Shown here piece after piece: positions 8,930 through 15,868 of a stretch of 49,690 nt of DNA. The position numbers and the translations under genes are program-made. Location: NCBI GenBank assembly GCA_018001225.1, contig JAGNIJ010000034.1, forward strand, positions 1 through 49,690, written 5' to 3'. The notes under the pieces are model-generated. The model was not told the DNA's origin. It made no database searches and saw only the letters and a list, made by a program, of their open reading frames with translations. Source of the DNA: Kiritimatiellia bacterium (GTDB taxonomy: Bacteria > Verrucomicrobiota > Kiritimatiellia > CAIQIC01 > JAGNIJ01). The stretch's first letter is position 1; every line of letters begins with the position of its first letter.

Positions 8930-9841
8930 ATGAAGTCATCGGTGTTGATTGCGGCGGTCGTCGGCATACACGTGCTGGCGGTCGGCGGGGTGGTCATCAT
9001 GCAGGGGTGCGAAACCCGGCGGGTCACGGTGGACCAGGCTCCGCCGCCCGCGCCGCCCATGCCGCCCAGCCCGGAAACGGCGCCCGTGCCGTCGCCCCGG
9101 CCCGTCCTTCGTCCGCCCGTGCCCGTCGAACCCGCCCCGTCGGTGATCGAGCCGGGTTCGGGCCGGACCTACGAAGTTCAGAACGGCGACTCCCTCTCGA
9201 AGATCGCCAGCAAGTTCGGCGTCAGCACCCGCGAGCTTGCGGAGTTGAACAAGATCAAGGATCCGAACCAGATCCGGATGGGCCAGAAGCTCATCATTCC
9301 CGACTACGCCAAGGAACAGCCTGCCTCCGCCTCCAAGCCGAAGGCCAAGGCCAAGGTCGTCGTGCCGGAAGGCGCGGAGACCTACACGGTCCAGGCCGGC
9401 GACATGCTCTCGAAGATCGCGGTCAAGTACGGGGTGAAGGTCGCCGATCTGCGGGAGGCCAACAGCCTGTCGGGCGACAAGATCCTCGTCGGCCAGAAGC
9501 TCGTCATCCCGGCGGGCGGCAAGGCGGAGAAGAAGGAAAAGGCGAAGGACAAGGACGCGAAGCAGGACGAGGGGAAGAAGACGGAAGAGGTCGCGCCCCC
9601 GCCCGCCCCGGCCCCCGTGGCCGCCGCGAAACCCGACATCATGCCGGCGGTGGAGCCCGCGGCCCCGCTCCTGCAGGGCGAGGAGCCGCCGATGGAATAC
9701 ACGGTGCAGCCCGGCGACACGGTGGATTCGATCGCCAAGATGTACATCATCCGCCGGGAGCAGATCCTCCAGTTGAACAACCTTTCGGAGGGCGCGGAGC
9801 TCAAGCCGGGACAGAAGATCAAGCTGCCGACGACGATGTAA
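8930..9841 (+). CDS. Triple-LysM cell-wall-binding lipoprotein candidate
   Basis: 303 residues with an AAGGAG (8917-8922) 7 nt before the ATG. A hydrophobic N-terminus (residues 4-25) ends in VIMQGC27, which resembles but does not fully match a lipobox, so lipidation at C27 is plausible. A Pro-rich linker (about 36-78) is followed by three LysM domains at about 80-122, 150-194 and 259-302, each with the Tyr-x-Val-x-x-Gly-Asp start and a GQKLxIP-like end. A Lys/Asp-rich and Pro-rich linker separates LysM2 and LysM3. There is no catalytic domain. Sitting between murD and ftsW, it likely binds peptidoglycan in the periplasm and may act in division or wall anchoring; that role is inferred from context. 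Confidence 0.85.
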   Translation: MKSSVLIAAVVGIHVLAVGGVVIMQGCETRRVTVDQAPPPAPPMPPSPETAPVPSPRPVLRPPVPVEPAPSVIEPGSGRTYEVQNGDSLSKIASKFGVSTRELAELNKIKDPNQIRMGQKLIIPDYAKEQPASASKPKAKAKVVVPEGAETYTVQAGDMLSKIAVKYGVKVADLREANSLSGDKILVGQKLVIPAGGKAEKKEKAKDKDAKQDEGKKTEEVAPPPAPAPVAAAKPDIMPAVEPAAPLLQGEEPPMEYTVQPGDTVDSIAKMYIIRREQILQLNNLSEGAELKPGQKIKLPTTM

Positions 9842-9872
9842 GGAGCGGCGGATCGCGGCCGCGGGGTCGCGG

Positions 9873-9916
9873 GAAAGGCCCGGGGACACCCGTTGCAGGG
9901 GTCGCCCGGGCTTTTC
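9873..9916 (+). terminator. Rho-independent terminator between the LysM gene and ftsW
   Basis: GCCCGGG (9878-9884) pairs with CCCGGGC (9905-9911), flanked by AAA/TTT pairs, with a further inner helix (GAC/GTC and CCC/GGG). The stem is followed by TTTTCTGTT. It ends 21 bp before the ftsW start, so ftsW must depend on read-through or on a promoter within the stem region. Confidence 0.8.
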
Positions 9917-9937
9917 TGTTGAATCGAGCAGTGGGGT

Positions 9938-11077
9938 ATGTACAGGACCATGGTCATACTCATCGGGATCGTCCTGATCCTGGTGACGGTCGGGATTGTC
10001 ATGCTGGCCAGCACGAGTTCCGTGCAGGGCGGCACGCAGTTTCACGATCCGCTCTACTACGTGAAGCGGCAGGCGGTCGGTCTCGTGGTCGGCGCTTTCA
10101 TCGCCCTGTTCGCGGCCCGCGTGGACTACCACTACTGGAAGGCGTTCGCGATCCCGTTGGCGCTATGCTCGCTGGTCCTGCTGGCGCTGGTGCTCGTGCC
10201 CGGGATCGGCCTGACCGTGAAGGGCAGCAGCCGCTGGCTGCGGCTGGGGCCTGTGACCTTCCAGCCCTCCGAACTGGCCAAGTTCTCCAGCGTGATCCTG
10301 ATCGCGTGGTGGATGGCGCGCTTCCAGCTGCACGCGCGGGAGTTCCGGATGGGCTTGGCGTATCCCCTGTCGATCCTCGGCCTGTTCCTGGGGTTGGTCT
10401 TTGCCGAGCCCGACTTCGGCACGACCATGCTGCTGGCGGCGGTGGGTATGCTGCTGCTCTTCCTGGGCGGCGCCCGCATCGGGTACCTGGCGGTCGCGGG
10501 CGCGGGGGGCGCGACCCTGTTTGGCCTGGCCATTCTCCATGATCCGGTCCGCCTTAGGCGGATCACGGCGTTCCTGGATCCCGAGCAGTACGCCCGCAAC
10601 GAGGCCTTCCAACTGCTCAACGCCATCTATGCCTTTGTCGTGGGCGGGGGCCGGGGCGTCGGGTTCGGGCAGAGCCTGCAGAAGCATTTCTATCTTCCGG
10701 AGGCGCACACGGATTTCATCTTTGCCATCATCGGCGAGGAACTGGGCATCAAGGGCTCCCTGGGCGTCTTGGTGCTGTTCATGGGCTTGTTCCTGTGCGG
10801 TCTGCATATCAGCCACAGGGCGCCGGACCGGTTCGGGCAACTGCTGGGCTTCGGGTGTACGCTGATGCTGACCATCCAGGCGGCCATCAACATGGGCGTG
10901 GTGACCGGCAGCCTGCCGACGAAGGGGCTGCCGCTGCCGTTCATCAGTTTCGGGGGGTCCAGTCTCGTGGCCTCGATGGCCATGATCGGCGTGCTGCTCA
11001 ACCTGGCGCGCCACGCGGTCGCCGAGGAGGCCGAGCGCGACGCGCGCTGCATTCGCGACGCCGCCCACCGGATCTGA
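9938..11077 (+). CDS. ftsW: Peptidoglycan glycosyltransferase FtsW (SEDS family)
   Basis: Polytopic SEDS-family lipid II polymerase that works with FtsI at the septum. 379 residues with about ten membrane helices. Conserved pieces are GSSRWLRLGPVTFQPSELAK near residue 97, the catalytic-Asp loop after EPDFGTTMLL near residue 152, the GxGxGFGQSLQKHFYLPEAHTDFIFA block near residues 234-260 (split here across two lines of the gene), and the C-terminal PFISFGGSS near residue 331. It could be RodA, but the link to ftsI and the mur genes favours FtsW. Two starts are possible, ATG 9938 or ATG 9950; neither has a strong Shine-Dalgarno. It is the last gene of this dcw run and meets a convergent gene 2 bp later. 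Confidence 0.93.
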   Translation: MYRTMVILIGIVLILVTVGIVMLASTSSVQGGTQFHDPLYYVKRQAVGLVVGAFIALFAARVDYHYWKAFAIPLALCSLVLLALVLVPGIGLTVKGSSRWLRLGPVTFQPSELAKFSSVILIAWWMARFQLHAREFRMGLAYPLSILGLFLGLVFAEPDFGTTMLLAAVGMLLLFLGGARIGYLAVAGAGGATLFGLAILHDPVRLRRITAFLDPEQYARNEAFQLLNAIYAFVVGGGRGVGFGQSLQKHFYLPEAHTDFIFAIIGEELGIKGSLGVLVLFMGLFLCGLHISHRAPDRFGQLLGFGCTLMLTIQAAINMGVVTGSLPTKGLPLPFISFGGSSLVASMAMIGVLLNLARHAVAEEAERDARCIRDAAHRI

Positions 11078-11079
11078 TC

Positions 11080-11847
11080 CTACGGCGAGCCTGCTTCGGC
11101 CCGCAGGATCCCCGCTGCCATGATGGCGGCGGTTGCGCCAAGAATCAGAATCACGATGGTCGGGGCGGCCCAGTGTTCCCATTCCCGGTCGAACTCCGCC
11201 TTCCGCGGGTCGGGGCGGCCCCAGATCGAGAAGTCGACCAGCAGCCGCAGCGTGGAAACCGTGTTGGCCAGCAGGGCGAGTCCGCCGATCCACCGGCGGA
11301 CCGGCGGCAGCGCGGCGATACCCGCCCGGAGGGGCGGAAACAGGAAGGCCAGTGCCAGAACGATCATGGCCATCACGGCGGTCAGTCCGAGGGCCCACCT
11401 CGCGGCGGGCGGGCCGGCGGGCGTCGGATTACGGACGCGCCGCCGCAGGGCCGCGCCGGCGAGCAGCGCCATGGCGGCGGTCAGGGCGGCCAGCGTGACG
11501 TACAGTCCGGTGTACGCGGCGAAGAAGACCGAGTCGCCGGACCACGCCAGTGCGATGAACTGGACGGCGAATCCGCCCGCCAGGATGATCGCTCCCCCGA
11601 GCCGGAGCGGAAAACGGTACATGCACAGCAGGGCCTCCGCCATCAGCCATAGGATCAGCGTCACGGCGCCGGAGAGAGCGAGGGCCCCCTGGTGGAGGAA
11701 CCGCGGAATCGAAAAGGACTCGGGGGCCGCCGCCGCGGGCAGGGAACGGACCAGGTGAACGGCGGCCAGCGCGGGCATCACGCCCTGGGCCAGCAGCCAG
11801 GTCCATTTCAGCAAGCGATAAATGGCGGGTCGGGGTTTCGCATCCAT
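11080..11847 (-). CDS. Uncharacterised multi-pass membrane protein
   Basis: A 255-residue hydrophobic protein (from ATG at 11847; upstream in-frame TTG/GTG at 11865 and 11862 are possible starts). About seven hydrophobic segments are visible, with Arg-rich loops between them. I recognise no family or catalytic motif. It converges on ftsW with a 2-bp gap, so it is not part of the dcw operon. Upstream lie a structured intergenic stretch and the tRNA-Ala gene on the same strand, so it could be reached by transcription from the tRNA promoter. The hydrophobic pattern resembles general DUF-type membrane proteins; the function cannot be stated. Confidence 0.6.
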   Translation of the reverse strand: MDAKPRPAIYRLLKWTWLLAQGVMPALAAVHLVRSLPAAAAPESFSIPRFLHQGALALSGAVTLILWLMAEALLCMYRFPLRLGGAIILAGGFAVQFIALAWSGDSVFFAAYTGLYVTLAALTAAMALLAGAALRRRVRNPTPAGPPAARWALGLTAVMAMIVLALAFLFPPLRAGIAALPPVRRWIGGLALLANTVSTLRLLVDFSIWGRPDPRKAEFDREWEHWAAPTIVILILGATAAIMAAGILRAEAGSP

Positions 11848-11936
11848 GGCGAATGTGTACACCAATCTCGGCTTCGGAAAAAGCCGGGAACGAATCCGGC
11901 GTGACGTGAGAAGTGAAAGCTATCCCTGGCTTGCCA

Positions 11937-12040
11937 GCCGGAGTCGCGGCCGGTTCAGCCCGTCCGCCTTCGTCCCGCCCGTGGCGGGGACTCCGGCGGA
12001 CAGCCTCCGCGCGGCACGTGGCCGTGCCGCGCGAAGGCTG
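11937..12040. repeat. Nested inverted repeats next to the tRNA gene
   Basis: GCCGGAGTC (11937-11945) pairs with GACTCCGGC (11989-11997), and GTCCGCC (11961-11967) with GGCGGAC (11995-12001), around a CCCGCC-cgt-GGCGGG hairpin. Next to these a second hairpin, CGCGCGGCAC (12008-12017) with GTGCCGCGCG (12024-12033), is extended by CAGCCT/AGGCTG (12001-12006 with 12035-12040). The second hairpin overlaps the encoded CCA end of the tRNA. It looks like a REP-type element; it lacks a U-tract and so is not a standard terminator. Confidence 0.6.
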
Positions 12041-12114
12041 GTGGAGGGTAGGAGAGTTGAACTCCCGACCTCCTGAATGCCATTCAGGCGCTCTCCCAAC
12101 TGAGCTAACCCCCC
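12039..12114 (-). tRNA. tRNA-Ala (anticodon GGC)
   Basis: On the minus strand a full 76-nt cloverleaf can be folded: acceptor GGGGGGU with ACCCUCC, including the G3:U70 wobble that marks alanine tRNAs; D-arm after UAGCUCAG; an anticodon stem CCUGA/UCAGG closing the loop AUGGCAU with anticodon GGC; and a T-arm with GGGAG/CUCCU-type pairing around GUUCAAC. The discriminator base is A73 and the 3' CCA is encoded. The gene is isolated from other tRNAs in this window. Confidence 0.96.
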
Positions 12115-12235
12115 ACCGGGGTCGACGTGAATGACGTCGATGCAGGGACAATATGAAGGCGGCCTTGATTTGTCAATGGCCGGGAGGTATTTTTTAGCCG
12201 TTCCTAATAATGCCTGCGCGATAAAGGAGCGCTAT

Positions 12236-12934
12236 ATGAACGTACTGGTCGCCCTGATGATGGCGGGGATGATGCTGGCTTCGTCCATGACCTGGCTCCA
12301 GTCCCCGGTTCCCGGCAGCGTGGTCGATTCCGGTTTTCCCGCGGAAGCCCCGGCGGAGGAGGCCATGACGGAACCGGCGGCGGAAGAGTCCGCGCCGGCC
12401 GCGGAGCCCGAACCGGCGGCGGTCCCGGAGGATACCTCGAGCGGCGCGCCGAAGTTTGCCGTCTTCCTGCCCGAGCGGATCGAGAGGGTCTGGTACTGGT
12501 ATGCCTATACCGAGGAGATCCAGCATATCGTCCAGAGCGCGGTCGAGAAGGCCCTCCTGAACGCGGGCCTGGAGGTCGTCGACATATCGAGCCTTTCGCT
12601 GCCGGAGCAGGGCGACCTGAACCAGGTCATGTCCGCGCCGCAGGTGGTGCGCTGGGCGGCCGCGGCCCGCGTGGACTATATCATCATGGGCACGGCCACG
12701 GCGGATCCGCAAAGCGAGGGCACGGCGTACGGCCAGCGGGTCGTGCGGTCCACGGCCAACATCTCCGCGCGGATCATCCGCGTCAGCGACGCGCGCATCG
12801 TCGCGGTGCAGGATGCCACGGCGCTGATGGGCGGACAGGCCCTCGCCGCGGCGGCGCGGGAGGCCCTGAAGAAGGGCGGCGAGGATATCGGCCGCAAGCT
12901 GGCCCGCTCCGCGAAAAGCCTGGCGGGCCCCTGA
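12236..12934 (+). CDS. Exported protein with CsgG/FlgT-like domain
   Basis: 232 residues from ATG 12236, chosen because AAGGAG (12224-12229) lies 6 nt upstream; the frame is open further upstream but overlaps no other support. Residues 1-20 form a signal peptide (MNVLVALMMAGMMLASS), followed by a Glu/Ala/Pro-rich linker to about residue 75. The folded part runs from PKFAVFLPERIE to the C-terminus, with an alpha/beta pattern typical of CsgG/FlgT-middle/LpoB-type modules: an initial strand, a helix (QSAVEKALLNAGLEVVD), the strand-turn DYIIMGTA, and a long strand pair carrying SARIIRVSDARIVA. Family placement is by pattern only. It is probably periplasmic or outer-membrane. Its stop abuts the stop of the convergent thi gene with no gap. 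Confidence 0.6.
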   Translation: MNVLVALMMAGMMLASSMTWLQSPVPGSVVDSGFPAEAPAEEAMTEPAAEESAPAAEPEPAAVPEDTSSGAPKFAVFLPERIERVWYWYAYTEEIQHIVQSAVEKALLNAGLEVVDISSLSLPEQGDLNQVMSAPQVVRWAAAARVDYIIMGTATADPQSEGTAYGQRVVRSTANISARIIRVSDARIVAVQDATALMGGQALAAAAREALKKGGEDIGRKLARSAKSLAGP

Positions 12935-14383
12935 TCAGAACAGCGACTGCCAGGCGCGGACGCGGCCCGGAAGATCGGCCGCGTCGCGCAGGTCGGAAAT
13001 CACGGCGATCCCGTCCGTCCCCGCCGCGAGCAGCGGCGGCGCATTTTCCAGCGTGATACCTCCGATGGCGACGACCGGCAGGGCGCACCACCGACACATG
13101 CGGGCAAACGATTCCATGCCCAGCGGCGTGTAGCGGATGTCCTTGGAGGCGGTCGGATAGACCGCGCCCAGCCCGATGTACGAGGGGCGGAGCGCCAGGG
13201 CCCGGGCGAGGTCCGCGTAGGAACTGGCGCTGACGCCCAGGCGCAGGCCCGAGCCGGCCAACGCCGCTAGATCCGCACGAGGCAGGTCTTCCTGCCCCAG
13301 GTGAACCCCCCAGGCGCCGTGCCGGAGCGCGAGGTCCGCGCGGTCGTTGATGACCAGCCGAACTCCCCCCTCGCGGGCCAGGCGCACGGCTTCGCGCACT
13401 TCGCGGTCCAGCGCGTCGCCGTCCAGCTCCTTGGCGCGCAACTGGATCATGTCCACGCCGAGCGGGATGAGCCGCTCCAGCCAGGCCGCGCGGTCCACGA
13501 TGGGATAGAGCCCGATCGGCTTGCCGCCGCCGGGAAAGGCCGGCCGCAGACGCCCGGTTTCCGCGGCCGCGGTAAGCCAGGGCGCATCCTCCGGCGAGGC
13601 CGGCCATCCTTCGTGGGCCAGGGGGCCGTGCCCGCGGCCGATACCGCCCCCGAGCCGAAGCCCCTGGTTGACATACGCCTTGGCCAGGACGAGGGCGTCT
13701 TCCAGCCCGTACCCCAGGGCACGGACGGCGGCGGTCGCCGAGGAAAAAGTGCACCCCGTGCCGTGCGTGTGCCGGACCGCGCGACGGGGGCTCGTGATCC
13801 AACCGGACCGCGCGCCGTCGGTCCAGTAATCCTGGCTGAACTCCGGATCGTCGGCGTGGCCGCCCTTCAGCACCACCGCGCGCAACCCCATGCCGAGTAT
13901 CGCGTGGGCGGCCTCGATCGAGTCCGACGCCGACCGGATCGCGCGGCCTGTGAGCCGCTGCGCCTCCGGGATATTCGGCGTAAGCAGGTCGACCCGCGGC
14001 AGCAGATCCTCGATGACGGCGGGGAGCAGGTCCGGCGCCATCAGCCCGTGCCCGCTGCTGGCACCCATGACGGGGTCGTACACGACGAAGGCCTCCAGGC
14101 CCCGGATCGCCGCGGCGACGGCACGGGCCGTCGCCGCCGTGCCCAGCATGCCGATCTTGACGGCGACGGGCGGGAGATCCTCGCGAAGCGATTCCAACTG
14201 GGCGGTGACGAGGTCCGTGGGCATATAGTCCACGCGTTGCACGCCGAGCGTATTCTGCGCGATCACCGCCGTGATCACGGAACAGCCGTGGGCGCCGAGT
14301 GCATGAAGGGTTGACAGGTCGCCCTGGATCCCGGCGCCGCCGCCGGGATCGGTCCCTGCGATGGTCCACACGATGGGTTTCAT
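12935..14383 (-). CDS. thiDE: ThiD-ThiE fusion: HMP(-P) kinase / thiamin-phosphate synthase
   Basis: Bifunctional thiamin enzyme of 482 residues. Residues 1 to about 265 are ThiD (ribokinase-like fold): TIAGTDPGGGAGIQGD near residue 7, PVMGASSGHGL near 105, and the catalytic HGTGCTFSSA near 213. Residues about 293-482 are ThiE (TIM barrel): GLYPIVDR, MIQLRAKELDG, VNDRADLAL-like INDRADLAL, HLGQEDLP, and the phosphate-binding AIGGIT near 437. ThiD phosphorylates hydroxymethylpyrimidine (HMP) twice, and ThiE couples HMP-PP to thiazole phosphate. The ATG overlaps the cytX stop (ATGA). The long upstream extension of this frame is out of frame with cytX and is not real. Confidence 0.95.
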   Translation of the reverse strand: MKPIVWTIAGTDPGGGAGIQGDLSTLHALGAHGCSVITAVIAQNTLGVQRVDYMPTDLVTAQLESLREDLPPVAVKIGMLGTAATARAVAAAIRGLEAFVVYDPVMGASSGHGLMAPDLLPAVIEDLLPRVDLLTPNIPEAQRLTGRAIRSASDSIEAAHAILGMGLRAVVLKGGHADDPEFSQDYWTDGARSGWITSPRRAVRHTHGTGCTFSSATAAVRALGYGLEDALVLAKAYVNQGLRLGGGIGRGHGPLAHEGWPASPEDAPWLTAAAETGRLRPAFPGGGKPIGLYPIVDRAAWLERLIPLGVDMIQLRAKELDGDALDREVREAVRLAREGGVRLVINDRADLALRHGAWGVHLGQEDLPRADLAALAGSGLRLGVSASSYADLARALALRPSYIGLGAVYPTASKDIRYTPLGMESFARMCRWCALPVVAIGGITLENAPPLLAAGTDGIAVISDLRDAADLPGRVRAWQSLF

Positions 14384-15618
14384 GGGCGGCCGCTCCTCTC
14401 TCCAGCGGGAACGAGTTTTCGCAGGGCGACATACAGGGCCGCGGCGCCGAGCAGGCCGGGCAGGGAAGCGCCGAGGCTCCAGCCCAGCTGGGACGCCGTC
14501 CGATAGATCGCCCAGCCGGCGAGCCAGGCGATCACGGCGAGGCCGCGCACGCCGGGCTCGGTCGGGCCGAAGCGCATGCGGCGGATCACGAAGTAGTCGG
14601 CGAGCACGACACCGAACAGCGGGCAGAACAGCGCGCCGATGAACAGCAGGAAGGCCTCGTATTCCGTGGCAGGGAAAAACACGGCCAGCAGCGTCCCGAG
14701 CACGCCGCCGGCGACGATCAGCGCGCGCTCGTTCAACCGGGGCGCCATGCTGCGGGCGGACACGGCGTTGGAGTAAATGTCGAGGAACGTCGTCGTAACC
14801 GTGGAAAGCACCACGATCAGGAGCGCGGGCCCGGCCCAACCGGTCCGGGCCATCAGGTCCATCACCATGCGGTCGGGGGTGGGCGACCCCGAAGCCAGGG
14901 CGGCGCACAGGCCGACGGCATACATCCAGCTTCCTGCCAGCAGGTAGCCCCACCACGTGCCCCAGAAGGCGCCCCGGGAATTCCGCGCGAAGCGCGAGTA
15001 GTCCGAAACGAGCGGGAGCCACGAGATCGGCATGGCGATGACCAGGTCCAGTCCCTGCCCGAAGGAGAGGCCGCCGGCCGGCCGGAGGGCCAGCAGGTCG
15101 GAGAGCGCGTGCCGGCGGAACACGATCACGGTCATCAGGACGGACAGCATCGTCAACAGAAGCACCGCCGTGCGCTGGAGCCAGCGCCGGAGGCCGTGAC
15201 CGGTCAGCGTCCAGGCCGTGGTCACGGCGCCCGCGACGAGCACCCAGCCGCGGGCTCCCAGAACGGCGTTCTCGGGTAGCACGGCGGCGGCCGTGTGCCC
15301 GCAGATCCACAGCATGACCGCCGTCCAGCCGACCAGTTGGACGCAGTTCAGGGCCGCGGGCAGGAAGGAGCCGTGGACTCCGAGGGCGGCGCGGGTGCTG
15401 ACCATGGCCGGCACGCCGTGGCGGCTACCGATGAGCCCGCCCAGGGCCATTGGCGTGTTGCCGATGACGTGGCCCAGCACGATGGCCGCGAGACCCGCGG
15501 TCAATCCGAGCGGAGCCAGCAGTCCGCCCGCCCAGATCTCGGCGAGCGAAATCGCCGCGCCCATCCAGAGCACCAGGAAATCCAAGGACGTCAGGTTCCG
15601 GCTGTGACCCGTCATCAT
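14380..15618 (-). CDS. cytX: Putative hydroxymethylpyrimidine transporter CytX (NCS1 family)
   Basis: Polytopic permease of 412 residues, about twelve membrane helices, related to cytosine permease CodB. The start is taken at ATG 15618, because the AGGGA Shine-Dalgarno at the riboswitch end lies just upstream; a longer in-frame ATG at 15654 lies inside the aptamer and is unlikely. Landmarks are LMVLWMGAAISLAEIWAGG-like residues 15-34, MALGGLIGSRHGVP near 57, and the SDYSRFARN motif near 205, typical of NCS1 purine/pyrimidine carriers. Its position between a TPP riboswitch and thiDE fits import of the pyrimidine half of thiamin (HMP). The substrate is inferred from context. Confidence 0.9.
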   Translation of the reverse strand: MMTGHSRNLTSLDFLVLWMGAAISLAEIWAGGLLAPLGLTAGLAAIVLGHVIGNTPMALGGLIGSRHGVPAMVSTRAALGVHGSFLPAALNCVQLVGWTAVMLWICGHTAAAVLPENAVLGARGWVLVAGAVTTAWTLTGHGLRRWLQRTAVLLLTMLSVLMTVIVFRRHALSDLLALRPAGGLSFGQGLDLVIAMPISWLPLVSDYSRFARNSRGAFWGTWWGYLLAGSWMYAVGLCAALASGSPTPDRMVMDLMARTGWAGPALLIVVLSTVTTTFLDIYSNAVSARSMAPRLNERALIVAGGVLGTLLAVFFPATEYEAFLLFIGALFCPLFGVVLADYFVIRRMRFGPTEPGVRGLAVIAWLAGWAIYRTASQLGWSLGASLPGLLGAAALYVALRKLVPAGERSGRP

Positions 15619-15718
15619 CGCTTCCCTCCGTCGGCATGACCCGTACAGGTTCAAGGGGTTATCCCATCGCGGGAACTCTCAGCCCCGGCCGCGTCGGCGG
15701 ATCGGGGCACCCCCAGCG
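15619..15718 (-). promoter_or_regulatory. TPP riboswitch (THI box)
   Basis: On the minus strand the core elements appear in order: GGGGTGC (the complement of 15708-15714), CTGAGA (near 15678-15683), CCCTTGAACCTG (near 15647-15658), the CATGCCG block, and the terminal GGGAAGCG. P1 is closed by CGCT (15715-15718) and AGCG (15619-15622). The aptamer ends on the base before the cytX AUG, and its conserved GGGAAG is the ribosome-binding site, so TPP binding should hide it and stop translation. Confidence 0.95.
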
Positions 15719-15727
15719 AACACTACC

Positions 15728-15756
15728 AGTGTCCCGCAGGGCCCGGCGCCTGTCAA
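15728..15756 (-). promoter_or_regulatory. Predicted promoter of the cytX-thiDE operon
   Basis: On the minus strand a perfect TTGACA (complement of 15751-15756) is 17 bp from GACACT (complement of 15728-15733), about 10 bp upstream of the TPP aptamer. The -35 matches consensus fully and the -10 is weak, as for a regulated promoter. Confidence 0.5.
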
Positions 15757-15786
15757 CGTGCGAAAAGAAGGCTGCTCCAGCCCGCC

Positions 15787-15862
15787 ATGCTCGTGCTCGT
15801 ACTCTTAATCGTAATTTCCCCGTCGGGAGAGAGTGCGAGGACGAGAGGGAGAACGAGAACGA
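15787..15862. repeat. Degenerate GAGTACGAG-type inverted repeat
   Basis: The left arm (15787-15819) is built of CTCGTG/CTCGTA units and an ATTACGAT block. The right arm (15829-15862) carries GAGTGCGAGGACGAG and GAGAACGAGAACGA. The arms are inverted copies of the same hexamer theme. The element lies downstream of the iron-type alcohol dehydrogenase and upstream of the thi promoter. No ORF or RNA gene explains it. Confidence 0.6.
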
Positions 15863-15868
15863 AGGGAT

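Noticed and set aside
12039..12114. tRNA-Ala as an integration site for a mobile island
   Set aside because: No integrase, phage gene or direct repeat of the tRNA end was found nearby.
14384..15310. N-terminal extension of the thiDE frame
   Set aside because: It is the cytX coding region read in a wrong frame; ThiD similarity begins exactly at ATG 14383.
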